A DNA stretch of 22,253 bases. It comes from Paenibacillus sp. UBA6285 (GTDB lineage Bacteria > Bacillota > Bacilli > Paenibacillales > Paenibacillaceae). Below the pieces are notes generated by a model, which was given only the letters and a program-made list of their open reading frames with translations, did no database searches and was not told where the DNA came from. A program made the position numbers and the translations under genes. The DNA lies in NCBI GenBank assembly GCA_002438345.1, contig DJUJ01000049.1:64884-87136 (forward strand), given 5' to 3'. The first letter of the stretch is position 1, and each line of letters begins with the position of its first letter. Shown here in pieces: positions 15,123 through 22,202 of this stretch.

Positions 15123-15314
15123 ATGAAGCCACTACAAATTTCACCGGAAACAGCCATAACGTTATCCAAGCAACTAGGCGTTCCTCTGGAACACTTGATG
15201 CATATGCCCCAACATATTTTGCTGCAAAAAATAGCGGAGCTATCCAAGAAGCAGAATTCCCCGCAAGCTGAGGGTGGAAATGAAGAGTCTCCTTCTGGGA
15301 AGGATTCACAATGA
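15123..15314 (+). CDS. yycC: YycC-family small protein
   Basis: A 63-aa protein whose first 45 residues (MKPLQISPETAITLSK, LGVPLEHLMHMPQHILLQKI) closely match my recollection of B. subtilis YycC, a conserved small protein of unknown function in Bacilli. The last 18 residues are a polar Gly/Glu/Ser-rich tail that YycC itself lacks. The ATG has AGGAGGG 8 bases upstream. Its stop overlaps the start of the next gene by ATGA (15311-15314), indicating translational coupling. No convincing promoter was found; TTGACT at 15048 has no good -10. Confidence 0.85.
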   Translation: MKPLQISPETAITLSKQLGVPLEHLMHMPQHILLQKIAELSKKQNSPQAEGGNEESPSGKDSQ

Positions 15315-15541
15315 TTCCCTTTAGTCATACCTGGCCTTATGATATTATTTTAGGCGATATGTATGTGCAGTACTGCCCGTTCTGCAACTCGGAGAATGTC
15401 CTTCTCCCTATGAAGCCAAAAGAATTGCAAATCGTTCGTGACGGCAAGAAAAAACTGCTTGTCTTCCCATGTTGCAGCGCCAGCCCCACAGTTGTAGATA
15501 ACGACGGGGATTACCTCCTATTCGATCGGGCAGTCCGATAA
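15311..15541 (+). CDS. Small Cys-rich protein, possible zinc-binding (76 aa)
   Basis: Not recognised. It has YCPFC (residues 22-26) and FPCCSA (53-58, adjacent cysteines), spaced like a small zinc ribbon or treble clef. Between them lie basic and hydrophobic strands (ELQIVRDGKKKLLVFP). It ends in an acidic stretch (DNDGDYLLFD). The start ATG overlaps the YycC stop by four bases, so it is almost certainly coexpressed with YycC and may work with it. A terminator follows at 15580-15617. Confidence 0.72.
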   Translation: MIPFSHTWPYDIILGDMYVQYCPFCNSENVLLPMKPKELQIVRDGKKKLLVFPCCSASPTVVDNDGDYLLFDRAVR

Positions 15542-15579
15542 GTAGAAGGTCATCTAAATCCCAATATTAACATTTTTAT

Positions 15580-15617
15580 AAAGCGCAGACGAGAGCATTA
15601 CTCTCTTCTGCGCTTTT
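15580..15617. terminator. Bidirectional intrinsic terminator
   Basis: AAAGCGCAGA pairs with TCTGCGCTTT and GAGAG with CTCTC around CATTA, followed by five T on the plus strand. On the minus strand it ends in TTTATAAAAA, a weaker tail. It separates the YycC operon from the convergent DUF2225 gene. Confidence 0.9.
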
Positions 15618-15633
15618 TATTGTTCGTAAAGCT

Positions 15634-16344
15634 TTAAGAACCTGAAGGCAATCCATCGACATCAACATCTACAGCTTCGCCGCGCATTTGCTCTCTTAGC
15701 ACAACCCACTGCTCCCGAGCGGCTCGAATCATCGCGGCATCCATAATCTTCTGATCATTAATAAGGCGGGAGAACCACATTACAGCCATAGAGAATTCTC
15801 CGATACGCCGATTAAGCTCGCCGATAAGATACATGAGCCGGGCATCATTACCACCAATTCCGTCTCTTTCGTACACCTTCACATATTCATCCAGTGAATA
15901 ACGCAAAAAGCGTTGTTCCTGCTCAGTATTCCCTTGGTAACGATACAGCCAGGCAATGTGATGCAGCAGACTCGCAATAATTCGATCCTTATCGTTAATA
16001 CTCTGGACGCATAGAAGCGCCAGCTTATAGGTCTCAAGTGCAGCTTCCCAGCTTCGTTTATCCCCAAAATCACGACTCTTCCAGCGTTTTCCTACCTGTT
16101 CATTAAATGCCTTTCGCTGCCACTCCGTCAGCTTGTCCGCTGAATTTTCTGTAGAGGCAAACCCGCAACTCGGGCAGACACGTACAACATAATAATCCGG
16201 ATTCTCGTTTTTGTAATATGCGCAGAAATCAGCATCGCGGCGAATAGCCTTTTTCAGGCTAGGGCGTACGCGAGAGGTTGAAAATTCATGTTCACAATTA
16301 CAACATTTGACCTTAATAGAATATAGGGGTATTAAGTCTGGCAA
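15634..16344 (-). CDS. DUF2225-family protein (zinc-binding N-terminus, TPR-like C-terminus)
   Basis: A 236-aa protein. The N-terminal 65 residues carry two Cys pairs, CCNC (14-17) and CPSC (57-60), plus C41, which suggests a structural zinc site. The rest is helical with TPR-like repeats (about 95-215, for example WEAALETYKLALLCVQ, HIAWLYRYQGN, GEFSMAVMWFSRLI), typical of DUF2225 proteins in Firmicutes. The function is unknown; a scaffold role is likely. The start is TTG with AAAGGA about 10 bases upstream; an ATG closer to that site is out of frame. It follows the truncated haemoglobin gene by 36 bases, so the two are cotranscribed. Confidence 0.85.
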   Translation of the reverse strand: MPDLIPLYSIKVKCCNCEHEFSTSRVRPSLKKAIRRDADFCAYYKNENPDYYVVRVCPSCGFASTENSADKLTEWQRKAFNEQVGKRWKSRDFGDKRSWEAALETYKLALLCVQSINDKDRIIASLLHHIAWLYRYQGNTEQEQRFLRYSLDEYVKVYERDGIGGNDARLMYLIGELNRRIGEFSMAVMWFSRLINDQKIMDAAMIRAAREQWVVLREQMRGEAVDVDVDGLPSGS

Positions 16345-16380
16345 GTACTCTCATTCCTTTCAGGATCAACCTGTCCCTTA

Positions 16381-16764
16381 TTATTCCTGGGGCATGTTAA
16401 CAAAATGATGTGCGGGACCTGCAAGGCGACTAAGCACGAAGGAACGCAACGGCTCTTCTACTCCAGTCTCCATGAGCGCCTCTTTCATACACTGCAGCCA
16501 TTCTTCAGCACGTTCAGGAGTAATGGGAATATGCATATGTCTTGCTCTCATCATGGGATGTCCATGTAGTTCTGAATAAAGTGGACCACCGCCAAAAAAC
16601 TGCGTCAGGAATTGATATTGCTTCTCCAGAACAGGAGAAATGTCTTCAGGAAATAACGGACCCAGCTGCGGATGAAGCTGCACTTTGGCATAGAATACTT
16701 CCACCAATCGATGTAGCGCCTCAGCTCCCCCTAGGTTCTCATATATACTCTCATTTGGATTCAT
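16381..16764 (-). CDS. yjbI: Group II truncated haemoglobin (YjbI-like)
   Basis: A 127-aa haem protein that binds oxygen or NO in the cytoplasm. Group II features are visible: Tyr B10 (Y25 in VFYAKV), proximal His F8 (H76 in RARHMHIPIT) and Trp G8 (W89 in ERAEEWL). Its length matches B. subtilis YjbI. The start ATG has only a weak ribosome site; no better in-frame start was seen. An extended -10 promoter is at 16812-16820. The DUF2225 gene follows by 36 bases. In B. subtilis yjbI sits near pepF and NAD kinase genes, and relatives of both are also within 4 kb here. Confidence 0.92.
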   Translation of the reverse strand: MNPNESIYENLGGAEALHRLVEVFYAKVQLHPQLGPLFPEDISPVLEKQYQFLTQFFGGGPLYSELHGHPMMRARHMHIPITPERAEEWLQCMKEALMETGVEEPLRSFVLSRLAGPAHHFVNMPQE

Positions 16765-16811
16765 TGAGGTTACCAGCTTTCTTCCATATTAATGAAACGT
16801 TTCTTATATTT

Positions 16812-16820
16812 ATTATACCA
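16812..16820 (-). promoter_or_regulatory. Extended -10 promoter of the haemoglobin-DUF2225 operon
   Basis: The minus strand reads TGGTATAAT, a perfect extended -10. No -35 match is seen; a T7 run and a hairpin stand directly upstream. Confidence 0.6.
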
Positions 16821-16821
16821 A

Positions 16822-16854
16822 AAAAAAGCACTACTCGGATATCCGTCGAAAGTG
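16822..16854 (-). terminator. Second hairpin with T-run (possible tandem terminator)
   Basis: On the minus strand GCACT pairs with AGTGC, and inside it CGGAT pairs with ATCCG; seven T follow. It comes after the terminator at 16869-16898 and abuts the haemoglobin promoter. It may be a back-up terminator for the 31-aa gene upstream. Confidence 0.5.
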
Positions 16855-16868
16855 CCCCTAAACGACAG

Positions 16869-16898
16869 AAAAAAGACGCTAAACCATAGTTTAGCGCC
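16869..16898 (-). terminator. Intrinsic terminator of the 31-aa microprotein gene
   Basis: On the minus strand GGCGCTAAAC pairs with GTTTAGCGTC (one G-U) around TATG, followed by six T. It lies 12 bases after the stop codon of the small ORF. Confidence 0.88.
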
Positions 16899-16910
16899 TG
16901 GAGGTTATTG

Positions 16911-17006
16911 TCAGTAGGTCCGAAATTCCTCATCACCTGCAGGGACGAGAGAGATCCGGATCACATATACAAAAGCACAAACGAGAACTCCGGCTATAAC
17001 GCTCAT
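16911..17006 (-). CDS. 31-aa single-span membrane microprotein
   Basis: A short ORF below usual length cut-offs. The product starts MSVIAGVLVCAFVYVIRISL and ends with the polar tail VPAGDEEFRTY: one hydrophobic segment (about residues 2-20) and an acidic C-terminal end. The start at 17006 is chosen because GGAGTG (17013-17018) is 6 bases before it; an in-frame ATG at 17012 touches the ribosome site directly. There is an extended -10 (TGATATTAT, 17061-17069) about 55 bases upstream and a strong terminator 12 bases downstream, so promoter, ribosome site, ORF and terminator are all in order on one strand. The function is unknown; such microproteins often bind larger membrane proteins. It is divergent from ylbJ, which may or may not be meaningful. 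Confidence 0.65.
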   Translation of the reverse strand: MSVIAGVLVCAFVYVIRISLVPAGDEEFRTY

Positions 17007-17060
17007 CGCCATCACTCCATCCCATTTATTCTTGTAACAGAGGGTGCATTTCTTATTTAC

Positions 17061-17069
17061 ATAATATCA
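17061..17069 (-). promoter_or_regulatory. Possible extended -10 promoter for the 31-aa gene
   Basis: The minus strand reads TGATATTAT (TGn plus TATTAT, 5/6). No clear -35. The transcript to the terminator would be about 190 nt. Confidence 0.45.
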
Positions 17070-17142
17070 TAATTCGAGCGAAAAAGCACAGATTAATGTA
17101 ACCGCTTCCTTTATTTTTTTGTGCTGTTTGTCCTTCTTTTCG

Positions 17143-17150
17143 CATACATC
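17143..17150 (+). promoter_or_regulatory. Possible sigma-E -10 element for ylbJ
   Basis: CATACATC matches the sigma-E -10 pattern CATACAnT at seven of eight bases and lies 13 bases before the AGGAGG of ylbJ. The matching -35 is poor. ylbJ is known to be sigma-E dependent in B. subtilis, which supports the call. Confidence 0.4.
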
Positions 17151-17176
17151 TAACCATAGACCAGGAGGCGTTAATT

Positions 17177-18439
17177 ATGACTTTTAAAAAGATTGGCGGC
17201 CCACTGCTGGGATTAACATTGGCGGGCTGTATGCTGCTGATGCTGTTTCATCCGGAGGCATCCCTTGGCGCAGCCTTACGCGGCCTAGCCATCTGGTGGG
17301 ATGTGCTATTCCCCTCCCTATTTCCATTCTTCGTCATTTCCGAGATCATGCTAGGCTTAGGTATTGTTCATCTCTTCGGCGCTCTGCTTGATCCGTTGAT
17401 GCGTCCCCTTTTCGGTATACCAGGTAGCGGTGGGTTCGTCGCTGCCATGGGATATGTATCAGGATATCCTGTTGGCGCTAAATTAACCGCCAAGCTGCGG
17501 GAACAGAATCTGATTAGCAGAGTCGAGGGCGAACGTTTAGTGGCCTTCACAACCTCCTCCGATCCAATCTTTCTGTTAGGTGCAGTATCTGTCGGATTCT
17601 TTCGAGACGCATCATTGGGGCTCATACTAGCCCTAGCCCACTACGGAAGCGGTTTGATTGTTGGCTTGCTAATGTCATTCCATGGACGCAAGGAACAGAG
17701 CCCTCCAACCCAAGACCCATCAAAAACTAGTTCTGCCGCCCCCTCTACTCCATCAAAACAAGGATTCGGAAGAATCCATGCAGCACTTCTTGCAATGGAA
17801 GAGGCTCGGCGCAAAGATGGACGGAGCCTTGGGGAGCTATTAAAGGGTGCGATCCAGTCCTCGTTAAAGCTTATTATTGTCGTAGGTGGTTTGGTTGTAT
17901 TCTTCAATGTGCTAATGGAACTGTTAGCCCGAGCCGGAATCCTATCCTCACTCTTTAGCATGACCGGACATCTTGTGTCCCTTGTAGGTGGTCCTCCCGA
18001 ACTGGCTCAGGCCCTGATAAGTGGATTCTTCGAGGTCACTATCGGCGCTCGTTCAGCGGGCGAAGCCGCTTCTTCCATCCCGCTCCAGTTCAAGGTAGCG
18101 GCAGCTGCCTTCATTCTTTCTTGGGGTAGCTTATCTGTACATGCCCAGGTGGCTAGTATTCTGAACGGTACCGGGTTGCGGTATCTGCCATTTTTAACTG
18201 CACGTCTAATTCACGCCTTACTCGCATCAGGATTGGTCTTGCTGCTCTGGAACCCTGTGATGAACACAGGACTGTCTACTGCATGGATATCATTACCAGC
18301 CTCTGTTGCCTTTACACCTTCTGCCACAGGGATCACGGCTAGCCTCGCTCTGCTCAGCCTATTATTAACTGCTGCAATTCTAGTCTCACTGCTTATCCCT
18401 GCTTTCATGGCAATGATTCGATGGATACGGCGAAGTTGA
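17177..18439 (+). CDS. ylbJ: Sporulation integral membrane protein YlbJ
   Basis: A 420-aa polytopic membrane protein with nucleoside-recognition (Gate-like) features: WWDVLFPSLFPFFVISEI (41-58) and a Gly-rich GIPGSGGFVAAMGYVSGYPVG loop (80-100) that recurs in this family. About eight hydrophobic segments flank a polar loop at about 170-205. B. subtilis YlbJ is made in the mother cell under sigma-E and is needed for spore cortex formation; the transported substrate is not established. The ATG has AGGAGGCG about 6-7 bases upstream. The NAD kinase gene follows 76 bases downstream but has its own probable promoter that overlaps this region. Confidence 0.92.
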   Translation: MTFKKIGGPLLGLTLAGCMLLMLFHPEASLGAALRGLAIWWDVLFPSLFPFFVISEIMLGLGIVHLFGALLDPLMRPLFGIPGSGGFVAAMGYVSGYPVGAKLTAKLREQNLISRVEGERLVAFTTSSDPIFLLGAVSVGFFRDASLGLILALAHYGSGLIVGLLMSFHGRKEQSPPTQDPSKTSSAAPSTPSKQGFGRIHAALLAMEEARRKDGRSLGELLKGAIQSSLKLIIVVGGLVVFFNVLMELLARAGILSSLFSMTGHLVSLVGGPPELAQALISGFFEVTIGARSAGEAASSIPLQFKVAAAAFILSWGSLSVHAQVASILNGTGLRYLPFLTARLIHALLASGLVLLLWNPVMNTGLSTAWISLPASVAFTPSATGITASLALLSLLLTAAILVSLLIPAFMAMIRWIRRS

Positions 18440-18447
18440 TTAACATA

Positions 18448-18476
18448 TTGTGTTCCGGGTCAAGATTGATTATGAT
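18448..18476 (+). promoter_or_regulatory. Probable sigma-A promoter of NAD kinase
   Basis: TTGTGT (18448-18453), 17 bases, then TATGAT (18471-18476). It would start transcription about 30 bases before the TTG at 18516, allowing growth-phase expression independent of ylbJ. Confidence 0.5.
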
Positions 18477-18515
18477 CGGTGTATGACTGAATTATACAAA
18501 AGGAGCCTGTACATC

Positions 18516-19319
18516 TTGAGATATTATGTTCTGGACCGCGGTGATGAACTATCAATCAAACTTGCCGAGCAGTTTCACAAGCTGGCGGCGGAGCGGGACC
18601 TGCAACTGGATGCCGAGTCTCCCGAAATCGTCATCTCTATTGGCGGAGACGGTACAATGCTGCACGCTTTTCATACCTTTATCGATCAAATCCCCAATTT
18701 AGCCTTCGTAGGTGTGCACACAGGACACTTAGGCTTCTATGCGGACTGGCAAGCGGAAGAGCTGCCCACTTTAATCGACTATATGTGCGGAACTGGTGAC
18801 GCTGGACCGCAGAAACCCCGCATCGTGAAATATCCGTTAATAGAGCTGGAAATTCACAAGAAATCCGGTTCTTCGTCCCACATTGCCCTAAATGAATTTA
18901 CTCTTAAAGGGGTAGATGGAACTATAATGATTCAAGTTGACATCAATGATGTTACCTTCGAAATGTTCCGGGGCGACGGACTTTGTATTTCTACGCCTTC
19001 TGGTAGCACGGCCTATAACAAAAGCCTTGGGGGGGCCATGGTTCACCCATCTATAGAAGCGCTGCAGATTGCCGAAATTGCCTCCATTAACAATCGTGTA
19101 TTCCGAACAATGGGATCGCCATTGCTACTGCCGAAGCATCACCATTGCGACATTCTTTCATGTAAGGATCAGCGCTTACTACTCACGATAGATCATAACA
19201 ATATCCCAGTAGACGACCTGATTTCAGTACGCTGCCAAGTATCGGACAAGAAGGTCAGTTTCGCCAGGTACCGTCCTTTTCCATTCTGGAACCGTGTTCG
19301 TGAAGCTTTTTTGGTTTAA
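18516..19319 (+). CDS. nadK: NAD kinase (YjbN/PpnKA type)
   Basis: A 267-aa cytoplasmic enzyme that phosphorylates NAD to NADP with ATP or polyphosphate. Signatures: GGDGT (43-47, in ISIGGDGTMLHAF), NE (126-127, in HIALNEFTL) and the Gly-rich TPSGSTAYNKSLGGA. The start is set at TTG 18516: AAAAGGAG (18498-18505) lies 10 bases before it, and MRYYVLDRGDELS then aligns with the N-terminus of B. subtilis PpnKA. A longer frame from GTG 18450 adds 22 residues with no ribosome site and overlaps the promoter. The C-terminal RYRPFPFWNRVREAF is typical. A terminator follows at 19350-19379. Confidence 0.96.
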   Translation: MRYYVLDRGDELSIKLAEQFHKLAAERDLQLDAESPEIVISIGGDGTMLHAFHTFIDQIPNLAFVGVHTGHLGFYADWQAEELPTLIDYMCGTGDAGPQKPRIVKYPLIELEIHKKSGSSSHIALNEFTLKGVDGTIMIQVDINDVTFEMFRGDGLCISTPSGSTAYNKSLGGAMVHPSIEALQIAEIASINNRVFRTMGSPLLLPKHHHCDILSCKDQRLLLTIDHNNIPVDDLISVRCQVSDKKVSFARYRPFPFWNRVREAFLV

Positions 19320-19349
19320 GATTAACCTTCGATCCAACGTTTTTCAGTG

Positions 19350-19379
19350 GCTGGAGATATCTATTTCTCCGGCTTTTTT
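19350..19379 (+). terminator. Intrinsic terminator of NAD kinase
   Basis: GCTGGAGA pairs with TCTCCGGC (one G-U), followed by six T. Confidence 0.9.
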
Positions 19380-19404
19380 GTGTGACAAAACTAACACCAG
19401 CTGA

Positions 19405-19434
19405 TAGACTGAGAGGGAAGCCAAATGGTATAAT
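19405..19434 (+). promoter_or_regulatory. Promoter of the stalk-domain gene pair
   Basis: TAGACT (4/6), 18 bases, then TATAAT with an upstream TGG, i.e. a perfect extended -10 at 19426-19434. It lies about 45 bases before the TTG start. Confidence 0.7.
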
Positions 19435-19476
19435 GAGGCTATTTTACAAAGAGTTACATAAAAGGAGAGAGTACTG

Positions 19477-20661
19477 TTGAAAAGATTATTTTCCCTCTTT
19501 AGCATAAGTCTACTGGCCCTCATACTTGCGGTCCCGGCTTTTGCAGCTTCGAAACCGATTGATGTTTATATCAACGGTAGTAAGGTTTCCTTCACTGCTG
19601 GATCCCCATACTTAGCGAACAATTCTGTACTTGTACCTTTTCGGGTCGTCTTTGAGAAGCTTGGACTTCAAGTCCTCTGGGATGCCAAGACTGGAACGGT
19701 GACAGGTAAAAGTTCAAATCTTGCGATTACCCTCAAAATTGGCAGCAACCGCGCTACTGTTAACGGAACCGTAAAAAAACTAACCACCGCACCAGTCTCC
19801 TCAGCTGGCACTACATACATCCCATTGCGTTTTATCGCCGAGGCAACCGGGGGCACAGCCGTCTGGAATTCCACCAGTAGAAGTGTGCAGATTACAACTC
19901 CTGCATCCAAAGCTAAGGACGAAGCAGCCATTACAGCTTTAATCCGTTTGTCTAATCAGTATTTCAATGAAGAAAAAGCGACCAGCTTCTATTCCCTTAT
20001 GGATTCGGAGTCTTCTTACACAGAATCAGTGGCCGAACTCAATGAATCTTTTAAAGCTTTCGACATAAAGAATACTATTGATAGTTTGGAAATCCTCGAC
20101 ATTAAAGCTGACGAAGCCACTGTGTATACGCTTGAAAGTTCTCGCAGAATAGGTGGGGCCTATACTCCAGATACAGAGGATGAATACGTATATACCCTGG
20201 TCCGCAAGAACGGAAGCTGGAAGATATCATCCGTGGAATCCCAAAGCTCGACCATTCTACTTACTCGTGAACAAGCCCTAAAACCAGCAGCCAACATCCC
20301 TCAAAATGATACGGATGCCATTAAAGGAACTATTACCAAATATTATCAAGCAATGAACGAAGAGAATCCTACCGCAGTTCTTACCACGATGACTTCTTAT
20401 GGTGAAGAATATGATTCCTCTCTCAAGGCAGATTTGGATGATTTCTTCGCTTCGTACGATATTACCTATACTCCAGGCATTTCAAATGTCTATTTTTACA
20501 GTGCCAAAGAAGCAGCGATATATGTAGAAAGCAAAGACAAGGAAGCTAGTGAAGAGGAGACTTACGAGCAGGGTCTTATCTATATTCTATCCAAGTCGGA
20601 TACCGGTGTATGGACAATCGATACCACATATAACGTCTACAATAAACTTGTGAAATCCTAA
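19477..20661 (+). CDS. Secreted protein: copper-amine-oxidase-like stalk domain plus two NTF2-like repeats
   Basis: A 394-aa exported protein. Residues 1-23 are a signal peptide with likely cleavage after AFA. Residues about 28-140 are a two-part copper amine oxidase N-terminal-like (stalk) domain, seen as VLVPFRVVFEKLGLQVLWD and TYIPLRFIAEATGGTAVWN; such domains are common in Paenibacillus surface proteins and do not imply oxidase activity. The rest looks like two NTF2-like domains arising by duplication: residues 148-175 and 278-305 align with about ten identities in 28. No catalytic residues are evident. The start is TTG with AAAGGAG about 9 bases upstream. The protease gene follows after 20 bases and is clearly in the same operon. 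Confidence 0.85.
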   Translation: MKRLFSLFSISLLALILAVPAFAASKPIDVYINGSKVSFTAGSPYLANNSVLVPFRVVFEKLGLQVLWDAKTGTVTGKSSNLAITLKIGSNRATVNGTVKKLTTAPVSSAGTTYIPLRFIAEATGGTAVWNSTSRSVQITTPASKAKDEAAITALIRLSNQYFNEEKATSFYSLMDSESSYTESVAELNESFKAFDIKNTIDSLEILDIKADEATVYTLESSRRIGGAYTPDTEDEYVYTLVRKNGSWKISSVESQSSTILLTREQALKPAANIPQNDTDAIKGTITKYYQAMNEENPTAVLTTMTSYGEEYDSSLKADLDDFFASYDITYTPGISNVYFYSAKEAAIYVESKDKEASEEETYEQGLIYILSKSDTGVWTIDTTYNVYNKLVKS

Positions 20662-20681
20662 TAAAAAGGGTGTTTGATTCC

Positions 20682-22121
20682 ATGAAATCCAAAAAAGTAA
20701 TAAGTGCACTGTTAACCAGCTGTCTAGCTTTATCTATTACATTTGCTCCACTAGCTTCAGCTGCTGATGCCGCTAAAGCTTCCACAGACAACAGTGATCT
20801 TATCAATGAAGTGATGAAGTTATTGGAGAACTACAACCTTTCAGATGTAGATAAGGATACTTTGATTCGCGGAGCCATTGACGGCATGGTGAACACACTG
20901 GACGATCCATACAGCCAATACTTCAACTCCGAGGAAGCCGCACAATTTGAACATGCGGTTGATCTCGAATACGTTGGCATCGGTGTTAAACTACAATATA
21001 CGCCGACAGAACTCTACATCGAAGAAATTTCTCCAGGTTCTCCTGCTGAAAAGGCAGGCCTGAAACGCGGCGATACGATTCTCAAAATCAACGGAATACC
21101 TGTTGACGAAACGGATGATTCCGAACTGAGTGGAGCCGCAGGCACCAAGGTCACCCTATTGATTCTCAGAAATGGCGTCTCTAAAAATTATATTGTCACC
21201 CGAAATGAATTGAACTCGACTTCCGTTTTTGGAACCCTCATCGGACCGAAGATTGCCTATATTTCGCTCAGTGGTTTCACCCAGAATTCTGATGAAGAAT
21301 TCGCCGCTATGCTGAAGAAGATGCGTGCAGCGGGAATGAAATCCATGGTGCTTGATTTACGTGATAACTTGGGTGGCTATATGGATTCGGCATACAACAT
21401 TGCCTCTAACTTTATGGATAAAGGCATCATGATGTATACCTCTGATCAAAGTGGCGCACTAACTCCTGTAACGATTACTAGTGGCAGTAAAATCGGTGTA
21501 CCCGTTGTAATTCTAACCAACGAATACACTGCAAGTGCATCTGAAGCTCTTACTGGCGCCCTACGTGACAACAAACTGGCTACTGTCGTAGGCACTCGTT
21601 CTTACGGCAAAGCGCGTATTCAAAGCCTACTTAAGGTGTCTAATGGCGACATGCTGAAATTGACCACGCAGAAATATCTAACCCCTAAGAAAGAAGACTT
21701 TAATCACATCGGTCTTGCACCGGATATTGAGGTTAAAGGCAAAACTGCACAGCTGATTACCGCCCTGCAGATTGCTGGAATGAAGACTTTAGAAGTCACC
21801 GGAGATCATCATATCTTGAATATCAATGGCGTTCCTTTTGCTGGTAATGTCGGTCTTGTGAAACAGGGCGATAAAACTTATGCTTCTTCTCTTGTGCTGG
21901 CTGCCCTTGTCGAAGGCGAGATCACCTGGGATGCCAAGAATAAGAAGGTTATCGTAAAGAGTGGAACAGGTACGTCCACCGGCTTTACGCTTTCCTCCAA
22001 AGAGGCGCTTTCCCAGAATGGTGAGACCTACATTGAATTAAATGCCTTTAAGAAGAAGTTTCCGGCACTCGTATGGAGTTACAACGCTACACAGAAGCAA
22101 TTGAAATTATCTGTAAAATAA
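20682..22121 (+). CDS. Secreted S41-family C-terminal processing protease (CtpA-like) with a C-terminal stalk domain
   Basis: A 479-aa exported serine protease. Signal peptide 1-27 (cleavage after ASA); helical region 35-90; PDZ domain about 93-175 (VGIGVKL, SPGSPAEKAGLKRGD); S41 catalytic domain about 185-350. The Ser-Lys-Gln triad is intact: S285 in YTASASEAL, K310 in RSYGKARIQ and Q314. A degenerate copper-amine-oxidase-like stalk domain makes up about 375-479 (LNINGVPFAGNVG, ALVWSYNATQKQLKLSV). The start is ATG 20682 with AAAGGGTG 10 bases upstream; an in-frame GTG at 20670 lies inside that site. Such proteases trim the C-termini of secreted or membrane proteins. It is 20 bases after a gene whose product carries the same stalk domain at its N-terminus, so that protein could be a partner or substrate (inference). 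Confidence 0.92.
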   Translation: MKSKKVISALLTSCLALSITFAPLASAADAAKASTDNSDLINEVMKLLENYNLSDVDKDTLIRGAIDGMVNTLDDPYSQYFNSEEAAQFEHAVDLEYVGIGVKLQYTPTELYIEEISPGSPAEKAGLKRGDTILKINGIPVDETDDSELSGAAGTKVTLLILRNGVSKNYIVTRNELNSTSVFGTLIGPKIAYISLSGFTQNSDEEFAAMLKKMRAAGMKSMVLDLRDNLGGYMDSAYNIASNFMDKGIMMYTSDQSGALTPVTITSGSKIGVPVVILTNEYTASASEALTGALRDNKLATVVGTRSYGKARIQSLLKVSNGDMLKLTTQKYLTPKKEDFNHIGLAPDIEVKGKTAQLITALQIAGMKTLEVTGDHHILNINGVPFAGNVGLVKQGDKTYASSLVLAALVEGEITWDAKNKKVIVKSGTGTSTGFTLSSKEALSQNGETYIELNAFKKKFPALVWSYNATQKQLKLSVK

Positions 22122-22136
22122 TCCATAACAACATGA

Positions 22137-22176
22137 AAAGGCAGCAATTCTCCAGAGATGGAGGTTTGCTGCCTTT
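22137..22176 (+). terminator. Hairpin terminator after the protease gene
   Basis: AAAGGCAGCAA pairs with TTGCTGCCTTT, with CTCC/GGAG inside. The following T-run is interrupted (ACGTTTTG), so termination may be partial. Confidence 0.75.
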
Positions 22177-22202
22177 ACGTTTTGTACGATATCCATTTCA
22201 AA

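Noticed and set aside
15107..15328. Minus-strand open frames of 72-73 aa over the YycC gene
   Set aside because: They lack ribosome sites and lie antisense to a recognised conserved gene with AGGAGGG.
18450..18515. 22-residue N-terminal extension of NAD kinase from GTG 18450
   Set aside because: No ribosome site, overlap with a probable promoter, and poor fit to the family N-terminus; TTG 18516 has AAAAGGAG and aligns with B. subtilis PpnKA.
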